Source of the DNA: Pseudomonas fluorescens
GTDB lineage: Bacteria; Pseudomonadota; Gammaproteobacteria; Pseudomonadales; Pseudomonadaceae
DNA length: 64,000 nucleotides
NCBI RefSeq assembly: GCF_019212185.1
Contig: NZ_CP078138.1
Location: 478,501 to 542,500 of the forward strand
Direction: 5' to 3'
Part shown: positions 8,910 to 17,637 of the stretch, piece after piece
Layout: each line of letters starts with the position of its first letter
Position numbering within the stretch: the first letter of the stretch is position 1
Notes under the pieces: generated by a model
What the model was told of the DNA's origin: nothing
The model's database searches: none
The model's input: the letters and a program-made list of their open reading frames with translations, nothing else
Translations under genes and position numbers: made by a program

Positions 8910-10196
8910 ATGTTGAATAAGCGTATTAGTCTGATCGCTCTGGGGATGTTGAGCGCGACTCAAGCAATGGCCAATGACCAAGCTGAGTCCAAGGGTTTCG
9001 TTGAAGACAGCAGCCTGAAAGTGCTGCTGCGCAATGCCTACATCAATCGCGATTACAAGGATGGTAACGAAGACAAGGCCGAGTGGGGCCAAGGTGTAAT
9101 CGGCACCTTCTCCTCGGGCTTCACTCAGGGCACCGTCGGTGTCGGCGTGGACGCGTTCGGTCTGTATGCCCTGCGCCTGGACGGCGGCAAGGGTCGTAGC
9201 GGTGCCGGTGGTATCGACTTCTTCAAACAAGGCGACAGCGGCGCTGCAGCCAACGACCTGTCCAAGGGCGGCGCGGCGGTTAAATTCCGTCTGTCGAGCA
9301 CCGTACTGACCTACGGTGACCAGATGCCGGCCCTGCCGGTACTGAACTATGACAACTCGCGTCTGCTGCCGGAAAGCTACACCGGTACCTTGATCACTTC
9401 GAAAGAAATCGAAGGCCTGGAGCTGAACGCCGGTCGTTTCACTGCCGAATCGCGCAAGAGCGCGGAAGGCCGTGACAGCGGTGGCCTGAAGTCGATCAAC
9501 GTGTTGGGCGGCAGCTACCAGTTCACCGAACAGTTCAAGGGCGCGCTGTACGCTTCCGACGTCGAAGACGTGCTGAAGAAGCAGTACATCAACCTGAACT
9601 ACGTGTTCCCGCTGGCTTCCGATCAGTCCCTGACCCTGGACCTGAACGGCTACCGCACCAAGCTGGAAGACTCCTACGTTCGTGACAGCGGCGCCACTGG
9701 CGACGACAACAAGATCTGGAGCCTGGCCGCCACTTACGCCACCGGCCCGCACTCGTTCACCTTGGCGCACCAGCGCAGCACCGGTGACAGCAACCTGGGT
9801 TACGCCTACGGCGGCTACCAGAAAGATCAGGGTCGCGTCGGTGACGGTGGTAACACCATCTATCTGGCCAACTCCTACTGGTCCGACTTCAACGCTGAAG
9901 ACGAGCGCAGCTGGCAGTTGGGCTACGGCCTGGACTTTGGCGCGTTCGGCGTGCCTGGCCTGACCTACAACGTGGCTTACGTGCGTGGCGACAACATCAC
10001 CACCTCCACCAGCACCGGTGGCACCGAGCGCGAAATCTTCAACCAGTTCAAGTACGTGGTCCAGAGCGGCCCCGCCAAAGACCTGAGCGTGAAGCTGCGC
10101 AGCTCGGTTCTGCGCGTGTCGCAGAAATCCAGCGAGTACAACGTCAGCGGCAACGAGCTGCGGGTGTTCGTCGACTACCCGATCAACGTGTTCTGA
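8910..10196 (+). CDS. OprD-family outer-membrane porin
   Basis: A 428-residue specific porin. The start at 8910 follows a TAAGGAAAATAAC ribosome site and gives a clean signal peptide (MLNKRISLIALGMLSATQAMA, cleavage after AMA). The mature protein begins with the OprD-type SKGFVEDSSLKVLLRNAYINRDY, contains the conserved DAFGLYALRLDGG and MPALPVLNYDNSRLLPESYTG blocks, and ends in VFVDYPINVF with the aromatic C-terminal signature. It resembles the OprE/OprQ branch more than OprD itself, but the substrate cannot be assigned. An in-frame ATG at 8835 is too close to the leader terminator and would bury the signal peptide. Confidence 0.93.
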   Translation: MLNKRISLIALGMLSATQAMANDQAESKGFVEDSSLKVLLRNAYINRDYKDGNEDKAEWGQGVIGTFSSGFTQGTVGVGVDAFGLYALRLDGGKGRSGAGGIDFFKQGDSGAAANDLSKGGAAVKFRLSSTVLTYGDQMPALPVLNYDNSRLLPESYTGTLITSKEIEGLELNAGRFTAESRKSAEGRDSGGLKSINVLGGSYQFTEQFKGALYASDVEDVLKKQYINLNYVFPLASDQSLTLDLNGYRTKLEDSYVRDSGATGDDNKIWSLAATYATGPHSFTLAHQRSTGDSNLGYAYGGYQKDQGRVGDGGNTIYLANSYWSDFNAEDERSWQLGYGLDFGAFGVPGLTYNVAYVRGDNITTSTSTGGTEREIFNQFKYVVQSGPAKDLSVKLRSSVLRVSQKSSEYNVSGNELRVFVDYPINVF

Positions 10197-10231
10197 TACA
10201 GCGTGCGTGATCGCGGCCTGATTCCAGGCTG

Positions 10232-10268
10232 AAAAAAAGCCCCGACTCGCGAGAGTTGGGGCTTTTTT
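10232..10268 (+). terminator. Terminator of the porin gene
   Basis: Arms AAGCCCCGACTC / GAGTTGGGGCTT (one G-T pair) with a 4-nt CGCG... loop and a T run, 36 bp after the stop codon. Confidence 0.85.
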
Positions 10269-10315
10269 ATGGGTGCTGATTTTGAAACTGTTCACCGGCC
10301 TGATGTGAGCTCGGA

Positions 10316-10411
10316 CTTGTGGGAGCCAGCCTGCTGGCGATGTCGGTGGGTCAGTCAGCAAAGATGTTGAATGTGCCGGCCCAATCGCTAGCAGGCTAGC
10401 TCCCACAGGTC
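10316..10411. repeat. REPIN (inverted REP pair)
   Basis: Two inverted REP units, CTTGTGGGAGCCAGCCTGCTGGCGAT... and ...ATCGCTAGCAGGCTAGCTCCCACAGG, around a spacer containing TGTTGAATGTG. The same spacer motif is in the REPIN at 40.9 kb. Such elements are moved by RAYT transposases; none is in this window. Confidence 0.85.
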
Positions 10412-10455
10412 CAAATCCCTGGGGAAGCAGGCCGGCCACAGGGATTGTGACTCAA

Positions 10456-11289
10456 TCACTCCACCGCGCTAGTCAGCTCAGGGTTACCAAAGCCTTTGAG
10501 TGTGGCATTGGACTTGGCGAAGTACTGGCTCCAGAAGCCTTCGAGGTTCTGGATCATCTTGCCGCTGCGGTAGCCGTTCTTGATCTGGGTGGGCACAAAG
10601 GCCGCCCCATGCACATAGACCCGGGCCCCGCCAAAGTCAGCCAGCAGGTTCTGCTTTTCGACCTTCGCCAGTTCCACTCCCGGGTTGATCTCGCGGATCC
10701 CGTTGTTGGTGTAGAAGCTGCCGAAGTCGCTGTACTCGAGCATGTCGGACATCAGCAGGATGACGTTGTCGTCCACCCCTTCGGCGGTCTTGATGTCGTC
10801 GCCGATGGACTTCAGGCTGAAGAGGATTTCGCTGCGCGGGATGTCCGAGCTGGACTTGCCCATGGTGCCGGCGAAAGCCTTGCCGAAGCGTTGGTAGAAC
10901 GCCGTCGACTGGCCTTTGAGGCAGGCATCGAACTTGCGGGTGGCCATCATTGGTACGTCGCCCAACACGGTGGCATCGATGGGCTTCTCCAGCTCGCCGG
11001 CAAACTGCAGGCGAGTGTAGTGACCTTCGAGGTAGGCGCTGAACGAGTACAGGCGTAGTTTGTCACCCGGTTGCAGGAACCGCTTGATGTGGCCCCAGGC
11101 GGTTTTCTGCAGGTCTGGGGTCAGCGGCGTGGTCTGGTCGACCACCACCGTCAGCATGCGCCCGGACGGCGCGCTGCGGAACTGTTCGATCTTCGCTTGG
11201 GCGTAGCAGCTCGGGACATCATTGCGCTCCGCTGCCACCAGGGCAGCGGGCGCCAATGCCAGAGCCAGGATCAGGCTCTTGAACTTCAT
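10456..11289 (-). CDS. Exported protein, last gene of a three-gene envelope operon
   Basis: A 277-residue protein with a clear signal peptide (MKFKSLILALALAPAALVAA). The mature part starts RNDVPSCYAQAKIEQFRSAPSGRMLTVVVDQTTPLTP, which looks like the first strand of a von Willebrand A-type or similar Rossmann domain (hydrophobic strand then D-x-T-x-P). A second strand with an acidic end is VDDNVILLMSDMLEYSDFG. This suggests a divergent VWA-like fold in the periplasm. Its start overlaps the stop of the upstream membrane-protein gene by one base, so the two are translationally coupled. Function unknown. Confidence 0.8.
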   Translation of the reverse strand: MKFKSLILALALAPAALVAAERNDVPSCYAQAKIEQFRSAPSGRMLTVVVDQTTPLTPDLQKTAWGHIKRFLQPGDKLRLYSFSAYLEGHYTRLQFAGELEKPIDATVLGDVPMMATRKFDACLKGQSTAFYQRFGKAFAGTMGKSSSDIPRSEILFSLKSIGDDIKTAEGVDDNVILLMSDMLEYSDFGSFYTNNGIREINPGVELAKVEKQNLLADFGGARVYVHGAAFVPTQIKNGYRSGKMIQNLEGFWSQYFAKSNATLKGFGNPELTSAVE

Positions 11290-13127
11290 CAGGCCTCCGA
11301 CTTGTCGAGCTTTTGCAAGTGGCGCGCGCGACGGATGGTGGCCACGTCCACGCCCTTCTTGCCTGCCACGTAGTCCATGTCGTCGTCAGCGTAGGCGGTC
11401 AGGTCGCCGTAGGCGTTGTGATCGAAGGCGCCAGTCGACGGTGCTGGTGCTGGTGCGGCCACGGGCGCAGGCGCAGGCGCAGGCGCGGGTGCCGGGGCTG
11501 GAACTGCCTCCACGGTGACGGCCACGACCTGAGCGACTACCGGTGTCGGAGCTGGAGCCGGAACCGCGGTGGGAGCAGGGGCTGGAGCAACGTAGAAGAT
11601 TTTCAGGGCGTTGAAGCTCTGCTTCAAACCAAACAATTCTTGATCGTTGTCGTCGATCTGCTCAAGACGTGGAATGGCCTGGGCAATGATTTGGTTTATT
11701 TTCGGCTCGTCGCTTGTCGTAATCGCAGCATTCAGATCAGCAATGATCTGATTGAGATAATTCACGACAACGTCGCGCGCTTTAGTCTTGGTGTTCGCTT
11801 CGCCTTCCTTGTGGCGTTTGAGCGCTGCCTTGTCATCTTCCTCGTTAATGAAGGCCTTGAAGGTGCGATTCGGCAAGTCTGCGCGCAATTTTTCCAGGTC
11901 ATCGCCACCGACGCGGAACACTTTCATCTGCAGGCCTTGAAGGGTGCCCAAAGAAGCCTGAGCATCGTTGCCCACGCTGCGGGCCTTTCTGGCGTGATAG
12001 CGCATGTAGTCGTCGGCGCTGGAAAACTTGTGGACCAACTCCCATGCCTTGCGCGAGTGAATACCGGCAAAGCCGTAAATGTATGCCAGGTAAGTCGAGG
12101 TTGCCTGGATGAAGATAAACAGGCCGCTCAAGACCGCAAAGGTCACCAGGGACGCACGGTGCAGGGCGTCGATCTGGTCCTGCGCCGATTTACCTGCGGC
12201 GCTATCCGAGAGTGCCTGCATGTCGTCCGCAAGCGGCACGCCATCGTTACTCGGGAAGTCGTCAGCGGATTGGCTGATTGCAGGAGGATTGGCAATCAGG
12301 TCGGTTTCCTGAGCGTTGAGCGTTTCAGTACGAACCCAGAAAGCTGCTGCCGCCAGCCCGATAATAAATACGCCATAGCCGATGAGAACACCGAAGCTCT
12401 TCTTTGGCATGCCGTCTTTCTTGTCAACTTTCACCCGGTTGAGCATCTTTTGATACTCGGGTAACGCGTCATCGCTCTTGGTGTTATCAAGGGTAATGAC
12501 ACCTTTACCGGTGAAGTCGCCTTCGCTGCCACTGCGACGCAGGCTTTGGTAGGACATGATGTGGTCGATGACGCTGTTTTTGTACATCACCCGACCCGCG
12601 AATTCCGAGAGGAACAAGCCAATAATCGAGATCACCAGGCCGATGGCGAACGCACCTGCCATCGCGGTATTTGGCGTGGCCAAAGTCAGAGCGAAAGGCG
12701 CCAGGGCAAAACCAAAGGCGGTGGCCTCGATCAGCATCAGGATGATGATCAGGCTCCACAGGCCAAGACCTTTCTCGTGGCGACCATCCTCATGAATTTT
12801 GCCCAGGTAATCCTGGTTGCGATGGAAGGCGGCTTCGGAAGGTTGGTGATCTCGATAGTAGGCCTCGTAGAAATGGCACAACTCGCTTTCAGAGGAAAGA
12901 AAACCCAAGGCTTTGGGGTTCTCCGGGCTTGGTTTTTCCTTTGTGCCTGGATGTTTGACCCAATGGCGAATCCGGCCAAAAAACGGCGTGCGAATGCGCA
13001 GGTTCATCCACCAATAGCAGAAGGACGACCAGTAGACGATCACCGGAATCGCCAACAGGATGGTGAAGACGACTGGAATGATCACATACCAGTACGCCGC
13101 AAAAAACGTACGAAAAATCTCGAGCAT
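11289..13127 (-). CDS. Five-TM membrane protein with Ala/Pro-rich tail
   Basis: A 612-residue protein that I do not recognise. Five hydrophobic segments are seen at about residues 11-33, 122-144, 155-176, 244-265 and 327-352. Hydrophilic loops of 90 (34-121) and 67 residues (177-243) separate them. Residues about 355-510 form a charged, probably helical cytoplasmic or periplasmic domain. Residues about 513-568 are an Ala/Pro repeat linker (PAPAPAPAP), and a final 45 residues contain an acidic/aromatic patch (YGDLTAYADDDMDYVAGKKG). It is the middle gene of the operon, 19 bp downstream of the OmpA-type lipoprotein gene. Confidence 0.8.
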   Translation of the reverse strand: MLEIFRTFFAAYWYVIIPVVFTILLAIPVIVYWSSFCYWWMNLRIRTPFFGRIRHWVKHPGTKEKPSPENPKALGFLSSESELCHFYEAYYRDHQPSEAAFHRNQDYLGKIHEDGRHEKGLGLWSLIIILMLIEATAFGFALAPFALTLATPNTAMAGAFAIGLVISIIGLFLSEFAGRVMYKNSVIDHIMSYQSLRRSGSEGDFTGKGVITLDNTKSDDALPEYQKMLNRVKVDKKDGMPKKSFGVLIGYGVFIIGLAAAAFWVRTETLNAQETDLIANPPAISQSADDFPSNDGVPLADDMQALSDSAAGKSAQDQIDALHRASLVTFAVLSGLFIFIQATSTYLAYIYGFAGIHSRKAWELVHKFSSADDYMRYHARKARSVGNDAQASLGTLQGLQMKVFRVGGDDLEKLRADLPNRTFKAFINEEDDKAALKRHKEGEANTKTKARDVVVNYLNQIIADLNAAITTSDEPKINQIIAQAIPRLEQIDDNDQELFGLKQSFNALKIFYVAPAPAPTAVPAPAPTPVVAQVVAVTVEAVPAPAPAPAPAPAPVAAPAPAPSTGAFDHNAYGDLTAYADDDMDYVAGKKGVDVATIRRARHLQKLDKSEA

Positions 13128-13146
13128 GATGAGGGCCTCTCTCTAC

Positions 13147-14664
13147 TTAACGGCGCTTGGGCGTGAACTGAGCGACGTAAGCGTCACCCTGTTTCGGGTA
13201 AAAGATTTCACCGGCGACTGCGCTGCCGGCACGTTTGTCGAAGACGATGTCGATGCAACTCACCGGCGACTTCTGCTGATCGAGCGCGAACACCCGATAC
13301 AGAATCTGGCTTTCGCCTTCGTAGGTGTTGGCGACCGAGGCGTAGCCCGGGCTCTGTTTTTTCTGAGCGCTGGCGTAGTCGGTGATGAATTGCAGCTTCG
13401 GCGCCTGGGCCACCTTGGCCCCGTCACGCAGCACTGCGACCGGACCAACCGCCACCGAATGGCCGTTGACCGCAGTGGCCCACGGCTTGCCGTTGAGGCC
13501 GGGGAAGAACTCGTTGGTGGCAAATTCCTGCAGCGGCTTGTCGTCCGCCAGGCTCTTCACCTGGCCCTCGATGCGCGGCAGGTCGGCGACGCAGGAGCTG
13601 AGCGGTGCCGCTGCGTTGGCACTGGCAATCAGGGCGAAGGGCGAGCTTTTCGGGGTGATGCCCATGGCCAGCAGCGAACGGGTATCGGTGACCGCGTGGC
13701 CGCCGAAATCGACACCGCCCTTGCCGCTCAACGGCACGGTCGGCGAGCTGTCGACCACTACCGGTGCTGGCACTTCAGGGGCCGGAGTTTTGCTGGCGGG
13801 CTTGCTGGCCACCGCCGCAGGTTTGCTTACCGGTTTGGCGGCAGCAGGCTTGGTCGCCGCAGCCGGTGCAGTGCCGTGGGCGAGGTACTTGGCGTTGCTG
13901 CGTTCGCTGCGCACGCGCTCGACCAGCAACTGCTCGTTCTCGACTTCGACAAACTCCACTCGACGGTTCGCTGCGCGTCCCTGTTCGGAGGTGTTATCGG
14001 CCAGTGGGCGGGAAGCGCCGGCGCCCTGGTAGTAGATGTCCTGACGCGGGATGCCGGCATCGGCGAGGATTCCGCCTACAGCACGGGCGCGCTGTTCCGA
14101 GAGTTGCTGGTTGAATTCTGCGGCGCCGGTGGCATCGGTATGACCGACCACCAGGACCTTTTTCGCCACCTGGCCCTTGGCCGGTTGCTTGTCGGTGAGC
14201 GCGGCGGCCAGCAGCGTCAGTTGCCGACGACCTGCCGGGGTCAATTGCGCCGAGCCCACCGCAAACATCTCGGAGGATTGCACCTGGGCTTCCACACCCA
14301 CTGGCTGCACGCTCGGCGCGGCGCTCGGGGTCGCGGCGACGTTGGCCTTGATCTCGTTGACCTGCATCACCAGGCCTTCCTGCTTGGCCACGGCCTGCAG
14401 CTTCTTCACTCGATCCTGATACAGCAGGGCCACGCCGCAACCAGCACCGGCACCCACGGTCGCGCCCGCAACCATGGCCTTGCCGTCACCTTTGGTCAGC
14501 GCCACGACGGCCACGCCCAGCACCGCTCCCACTGCACCGCCGGCCAGACAGGCGCTGGTCCCGGAAGACTGGCCCAGGTAGCCGTCGACCTGCGCGCAAC
14601 CCCCCAGGCCCATCGCCACGGCCACGGCAAGTGCCGTCGGCTTCACTATTGTTTTCACACGCAT
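13147..14664 (-). CDS. OmpA-domain lipoprotein, first gene of an envelope operon
   Basis: A 505-residue protein. The start at 14664 follows a GGGGAAAAGGACAT ribosome site and gives a lipoprotein signal with lipobox LGGC (C23). A Gly-rich hydrophobic stretch at about 39-80 resembles glycine-zipper domains. An OmpA-type peptidoglycan-binding domain follows (about 150-260) with VLVVGHTDATGAAEFNQQLSEQRA and GRAANRRVEF. Next come an Ala/Pro/Lys linker and a C-terminal domain of about 180 residues with no recognised family. The OmpA domain would anchor the complex to peptidoglycan. Upstream extension of the frame to 14898 lacks a ribosome site and hides the lipobox. Confidence 0.85.
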   Translation of the reverse strand: MRVKTIVKPTALAVAVAMGLGGCAQVDGYLGQSSGTSACLAGGAVGAVLGVAVVALTKGDGKAMVAGATVGAGAGCGVALLYQDRVKKLQAVAKQEGLVMQVNEIKANVAATPSAAPSVQPVGVEAQVQSSEMFAVGSAQLTPAGRRQLTLLAAALTDKQPAKGQVAKKVLVVGHTDATGAAEFNQQLSEQRARAVGGILADAGIPRQDIYYQGAGASRPLADNTSEQGRAANRRVEFVEVENEQLLVERVRSERSNAKYLAHGTAPAAATKPAAAKPVSKPAAVASKPASKTPAPEVPAPVVVDSSPTVPLSGKGGVDFGGHAVTDTRSLLAMGITPKSSPFALIASANAAAPLSSCVADLPRIEGQVKSLADDKPLQEFATNEFFPGLNGKPWATAVNGHSVAVGPVAVLRDGAKVAQAPKLQFITDYASAQKKQSPGYASVANTYEGESQILYRVFALDQQKSPVSCIDIVFDKRAGSAVAGEIFYPKQGDAYVAQFTPKRR

Positions 14665-15073
14665 GCCAATGTCCTTTTCCCCATTCCTTAACCCGCCATC
14701 AGACGGGGATGCTTGCCAGCCCAGCCGTTGAATTTCCAATGCCCAAAACCCGCCCACGGCAAATCGCAGGCGAGCAAAAGCCCGAACTGCGTGCATTACG
14801 CCGGACTCTGGACGGACGAGTGATGTCATGACCCAGGCAAAAGCCCATGAAAGGAAATATCCGTATAAGTGCCAGCCATAAAAGGCCGGGACGTCCATGT
14901 TTGCAGCGACTGCTCAGAAGGCAGCAAATCTAGCACAACATCGCGTCAGCAATTCGATCGAGGGTGATGGGCACATGATAGTGCCAAATGGCAGAATAGT
15001 GGCAATGTGATATGCGGAAAAACGGTAAATGTGACTTTTGACAGCTCGTATTGGCCATCAAGGGGAGAAGAAC
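14665..15073. other. Intergenic region upstream of the OmpA-lipoprotein operon
   Basis: About 410 bp without a supported gene. It must hold the operon's promoter, but I could not find a convincing sigma-70 or sigma-54 site. The stretch 14960-15040 is AT-richer than its surroundings. Confidence 0.5.
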
Positions 15074-15104
15074 GGAGCCGCAGTGAGTGATTCACTGCGG
15101 CTCC
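15074..15104 (-). terminator. Hairpin after the surface-signalling receptor gene
   Basis: Perfect 13-bp arms GGAGCCGCAGTGA / TCACTGCGGCTCC with a 5-nt loop, 11 bp past the receptor stop. On the minus strand it is followed by GTTCTTC, a weak U tract. Confidence 0.65.
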
Positions 15105-15114
15105 GGCAGGGCCG

Positions 15115-17526
15115 TCAGAAGTCCCAGCGGGTGGTGACCATCACGTTGCGCGGGTCGCCGTAGTAGGCCGAGTCATAGAAGCCGATATTGGTGAAGTAGA
15201 CCTTGTCGAACAGGTTGTTGACGTTGAGGGTCGCCGACAGGTTTTCCGTGAGTTGGTAACGTGCCATCAAATCCACCAGCCAGTAAGGGTCCTGGGTGAA
15301 TTTCTCGTAGTCGCGTTTGCCGGCGTTGTACACGGTTTGCCAGCCCGCACTCTGCCAGCGTGCGCCACCGCCGACGGTGAGTTTGTCCAGATTGCCCTTG
15401 AGCTTGTAGCTGGTATAGAAGCTCAACTGGTCTTCCGGCTCCCAGGTGGCGACTTTGTCATCGTCAGCATTGCGGCTGATTTTGTGGGTGTAGCCGGCCT
15501 GCAATTGCCAGCCCGGGCTGAGCTCTCCGGAAACTTCCGCCTCGTAGCCCTTGGTCTTGGTCCGGGTGCCGATGTAGGAGTAATCCGCGCCGGGGGTTGA
15601 GTTGAAAACGGTGTCGGCGATCGGACGGTTTTCTTCGTGCACTTCGAAATAGGCGAGGCTGGAGTTAAGGCGGCCATCGAAGAACTCACCCTTGATGCCC
15701 ACTTCGTAGTTCTTGCCTTCGTTGGGTTCGAGCATCTTGTTGGTGCGGTCGCGGTATTGGGTTTGCGGCTGGAAGATTTCGGTGTAACTGGTGTAGGCCG
15801 TGAAGTTGTCGTTGAGGTCGTACGTCAGGCCGGCATAGGGCACCACCTTGCCGCTTTCCTGGGTGTCGCTGGTACCGGTGACTTGGTAGTTGGCGATTCG
15901 CGAGCCGAGCATCAGGTGCAGTTCATCCATCAGGCTGAAGCGACCGGTGATGTAAGTACCGGTCTGGCGAGTGGTCTCGTTACTGATTCTGGTCGGCTGA
16001 TTCCACAGGGGTTCAATGGCTTCGCCGTGCCATTGGTAGAAGTCGTAGGAATTGTCGAAGTAGGTGGCGTTGGAGTAGTCCTTGGCTTTCCACTTGGAAA
16101 TCGACAACGACTGGCCGACCACCATTTCATGCTCCCGGCCCAGCCACTCGAACGGGCCGGACGCGTAGACGTCCAGGCTGTCGCTGGTGGTCTCGCCCGT
16201 GTATTTGCGGGCGAAGATCGAACTGGCGGTCATGCTGTCCTGGGAGATGAAACCCAAGGGCGCGTCGTAGCCGTTGATCTGATGGTTGTACTGGCCCTTG
16301 GTGACCCAGCCGTTGTCAAAGCTGTGCTCCAGCGTCGTGAACAGGGTGCGGCTGTATTGCTCCCAACTGCTCCATTTCGGCCCATTGTTGAAGGCGCGGG
16401 GCAGATCCAGTTTGTTGCCGGCCGGGTCGAAGATAGTGCGGGTACCGGTCCAGCTGGAACCTTGTGGATCGCTGTCCTGATAGTCGGCACCGAGGGTCAG
16501 CAGGGTCTCGGGCGTCAGGTCGACTTCAAGAATGCCGTAGTAGACGTCGGTCTTGCGCGAGTAGTGATCAAGGAACGACTTCTTATCCTGATAGGCCGCC
16601 ACGGCCCGGCCGCGTACGTTGCCGGTTTCGGTCAGCGGGCCGCTGACATCAACTTGCGTGCGGTAGTTATCCCAGGAGCCGGCACCCAGTTCGAGACTGC
16701 CGTGAAAGTCGGACGTCGGTTTCTTGCGAATCAGGTTGATGGTGCCACCCGGGCCGCCGGCGCCGGTGAGCAGGCCGGTGGCGCCCTTGAGCACTTCGAC
16801 GCGGTCGTACAGGGCCATGTCGGTCAGGGTCTGGCCGGCCGAGTACTGGGCGTCGCGAAGAGTCGGGATGCCATCGTACTGAAAGTTGACGATGGAAAAA
16901 CCACGGGAATAGTAGTTGGTCCGTTCCGTGTCGTAGGTCGACACGGTGATGCCCGGCGTATGGCGCATCACGTCATCGATGGCGGTGAGACTGAAGTCAT
17001 CCATGACCTGGCGGGTCACTACGGAAATCGATTGCGGGGTTTCCCGTGGCGTCAGCACCAGGCGCGTCGCGGTGGCGATGGTGCCCGGGGTGTAAGAGCC
17101 GGTGCCTTCGGTGACGGTCCCTAACTGGTTGGCGACGACCTCGGTGGACCCCAGCTCCAGCGCGGCCTGGCTGTTGTTCGCCACCAGCACGTAACCGCCA
17201 TTGCTCTGGCGTTCGGCGTGCAGCCCGCTGTGGGCCAGCAAGCGCGCCAGGCCCTCTTCGGTGTCATACGAGCCGCTGAGCCCGTCGGTGTTCAGGTGGC
17301 GGGCCTGCTCGGTGTCGAACGACAGCGTGACCCCCGCCTGTAGCGCGAACTGCGTCAATGCACTGCCCAGCGGACCGGCGGCGATCTGGTACGCGGTCTG
17401 GTTTTGCGCCAAGGCAGGGCTGGGTACGAGCGCCAGGCCTGTCAGGCTGGCCAGGGTCAGGCCAACGATTGCCAGACGCACGGCGCGCGTCATCGAAATC
17501 CTGGCGTTGAGGGAAAGCGGGGGCAT
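15115..17526 (-). CDS. TonB-dependent siderophore receptor with STN signalling domain (FpvA/FoxA-like)
   Basis: An 803-residue outer-membrane transducer. A signal peptide (to about residue 41, ALAQN) is followed by a secretin/TonB N-terminal (STN) domain at about 45-120 (YQIAAGPLGSALTQFALQAGVTLSF). The plug has RETPQSISVVTRQVMDDFSLTAIDDVM and DRVEVLKGATGLLTGAGGPGGTINLIRKKP. The barrel ends in VMVTTRWDF. The STN domain and the two upstream regulatory genes show a cell-surface signalling system: ligand binding is passed to the FecR-like protein and frees the ECF sigma factor. The sequence resembles hydroxamate/pyoverdine-type receptors; the ligand is not certain. Confidence 0.93.
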   Translation of the reverse strand: MPPLSLNARISMTRAVRLAIVGLTLASLTGLALVPSPALAQNQTAYQIAAGPLGSALTQFALQAGVTLSFDTEQARHLNTDGLSGSYDTEEGLARLLAHSGLHAERQSNGGYVLVANNSQAALELGSTEVVANQLGTVTEGTGSYTPGTIATATRLVLTPRETPQSISVVTRQVMDDFSLTAIDDVMRHTPGITVSTYDTERTNYYSRGFSIVNFQYDGIPTLRDAQYSAGQTLTDMALYDRVEVLKGATGLLTGAGGPGGTINLIRKKPTSDFHGSLELGAGSWDNYRTQVDVSGPLTETGNVRGRAVAAYQDKKSFLDHYSRKTDVYYGILEVDLTPETLLTLGADYQDSDPQGSSWTGTRTIFDPAGNKLDLPRAFNNGPKWSSWEQYSRTLFTTLEHSFDNGWVTKGQYNHQINGYDAPLGFISQDSMTASSIFARKYTGETTSDSLDVYASGPFEWLGREHEMVVGQSLSISKWKAKDYSNATYFDNSYDFYQWHGEAIEPLWNQPTRISNETTRQTGTYITGRFSLMDELHLMLGSRIANYQVTGTSDTQESGKVVPYAGLTYDLNDNFTAYTSYTEIFQPQTQYRDRTNKMLEPNEGKNYEVGIKGEFFDGRLNSSLAYFEVHEENRPIADTVFNSTPGADYSYIGTRTKTKGYEAEVSGELSPGWQLQAGYTHKISRNADDDKVATWEPEDQLSFYTSYKLKGNLDKLTVGGGARWQSAGWQTVYNAGKRDYEKFTQDPYWLVDLMARYQLTENLSATLNVNNLFDKVYFTNIGFYDSAYYGDPRNVMVTTRWDF

Positions 17527-17637
17527 TAGGTGATCCTTCCGTTGTGCTGGCAGAAAGTCGCTGTGATCGCGGCTTGTGTCATTGACGGATGAGAATAGAA
17601 ATCAGCAAGGTTGCCGCTGAAAAAACTGCAAATGGGC

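Noticed and set aside
8886..10439. A 517-codon open frame opposite the porin gene
   Set aside because: The porin has a signal peptide, family blocks and a terminator; the opposite product is Val/Gly/Ala-rich and unlike any family.
14955..14985. A sigma-54-like TGGCAC...GTGC upstream of the OmpA-lipoprotein operon
   Set aside because: Spacing between GG and GC is 11, not 10, so it should not work as a sigma-54 promoter.
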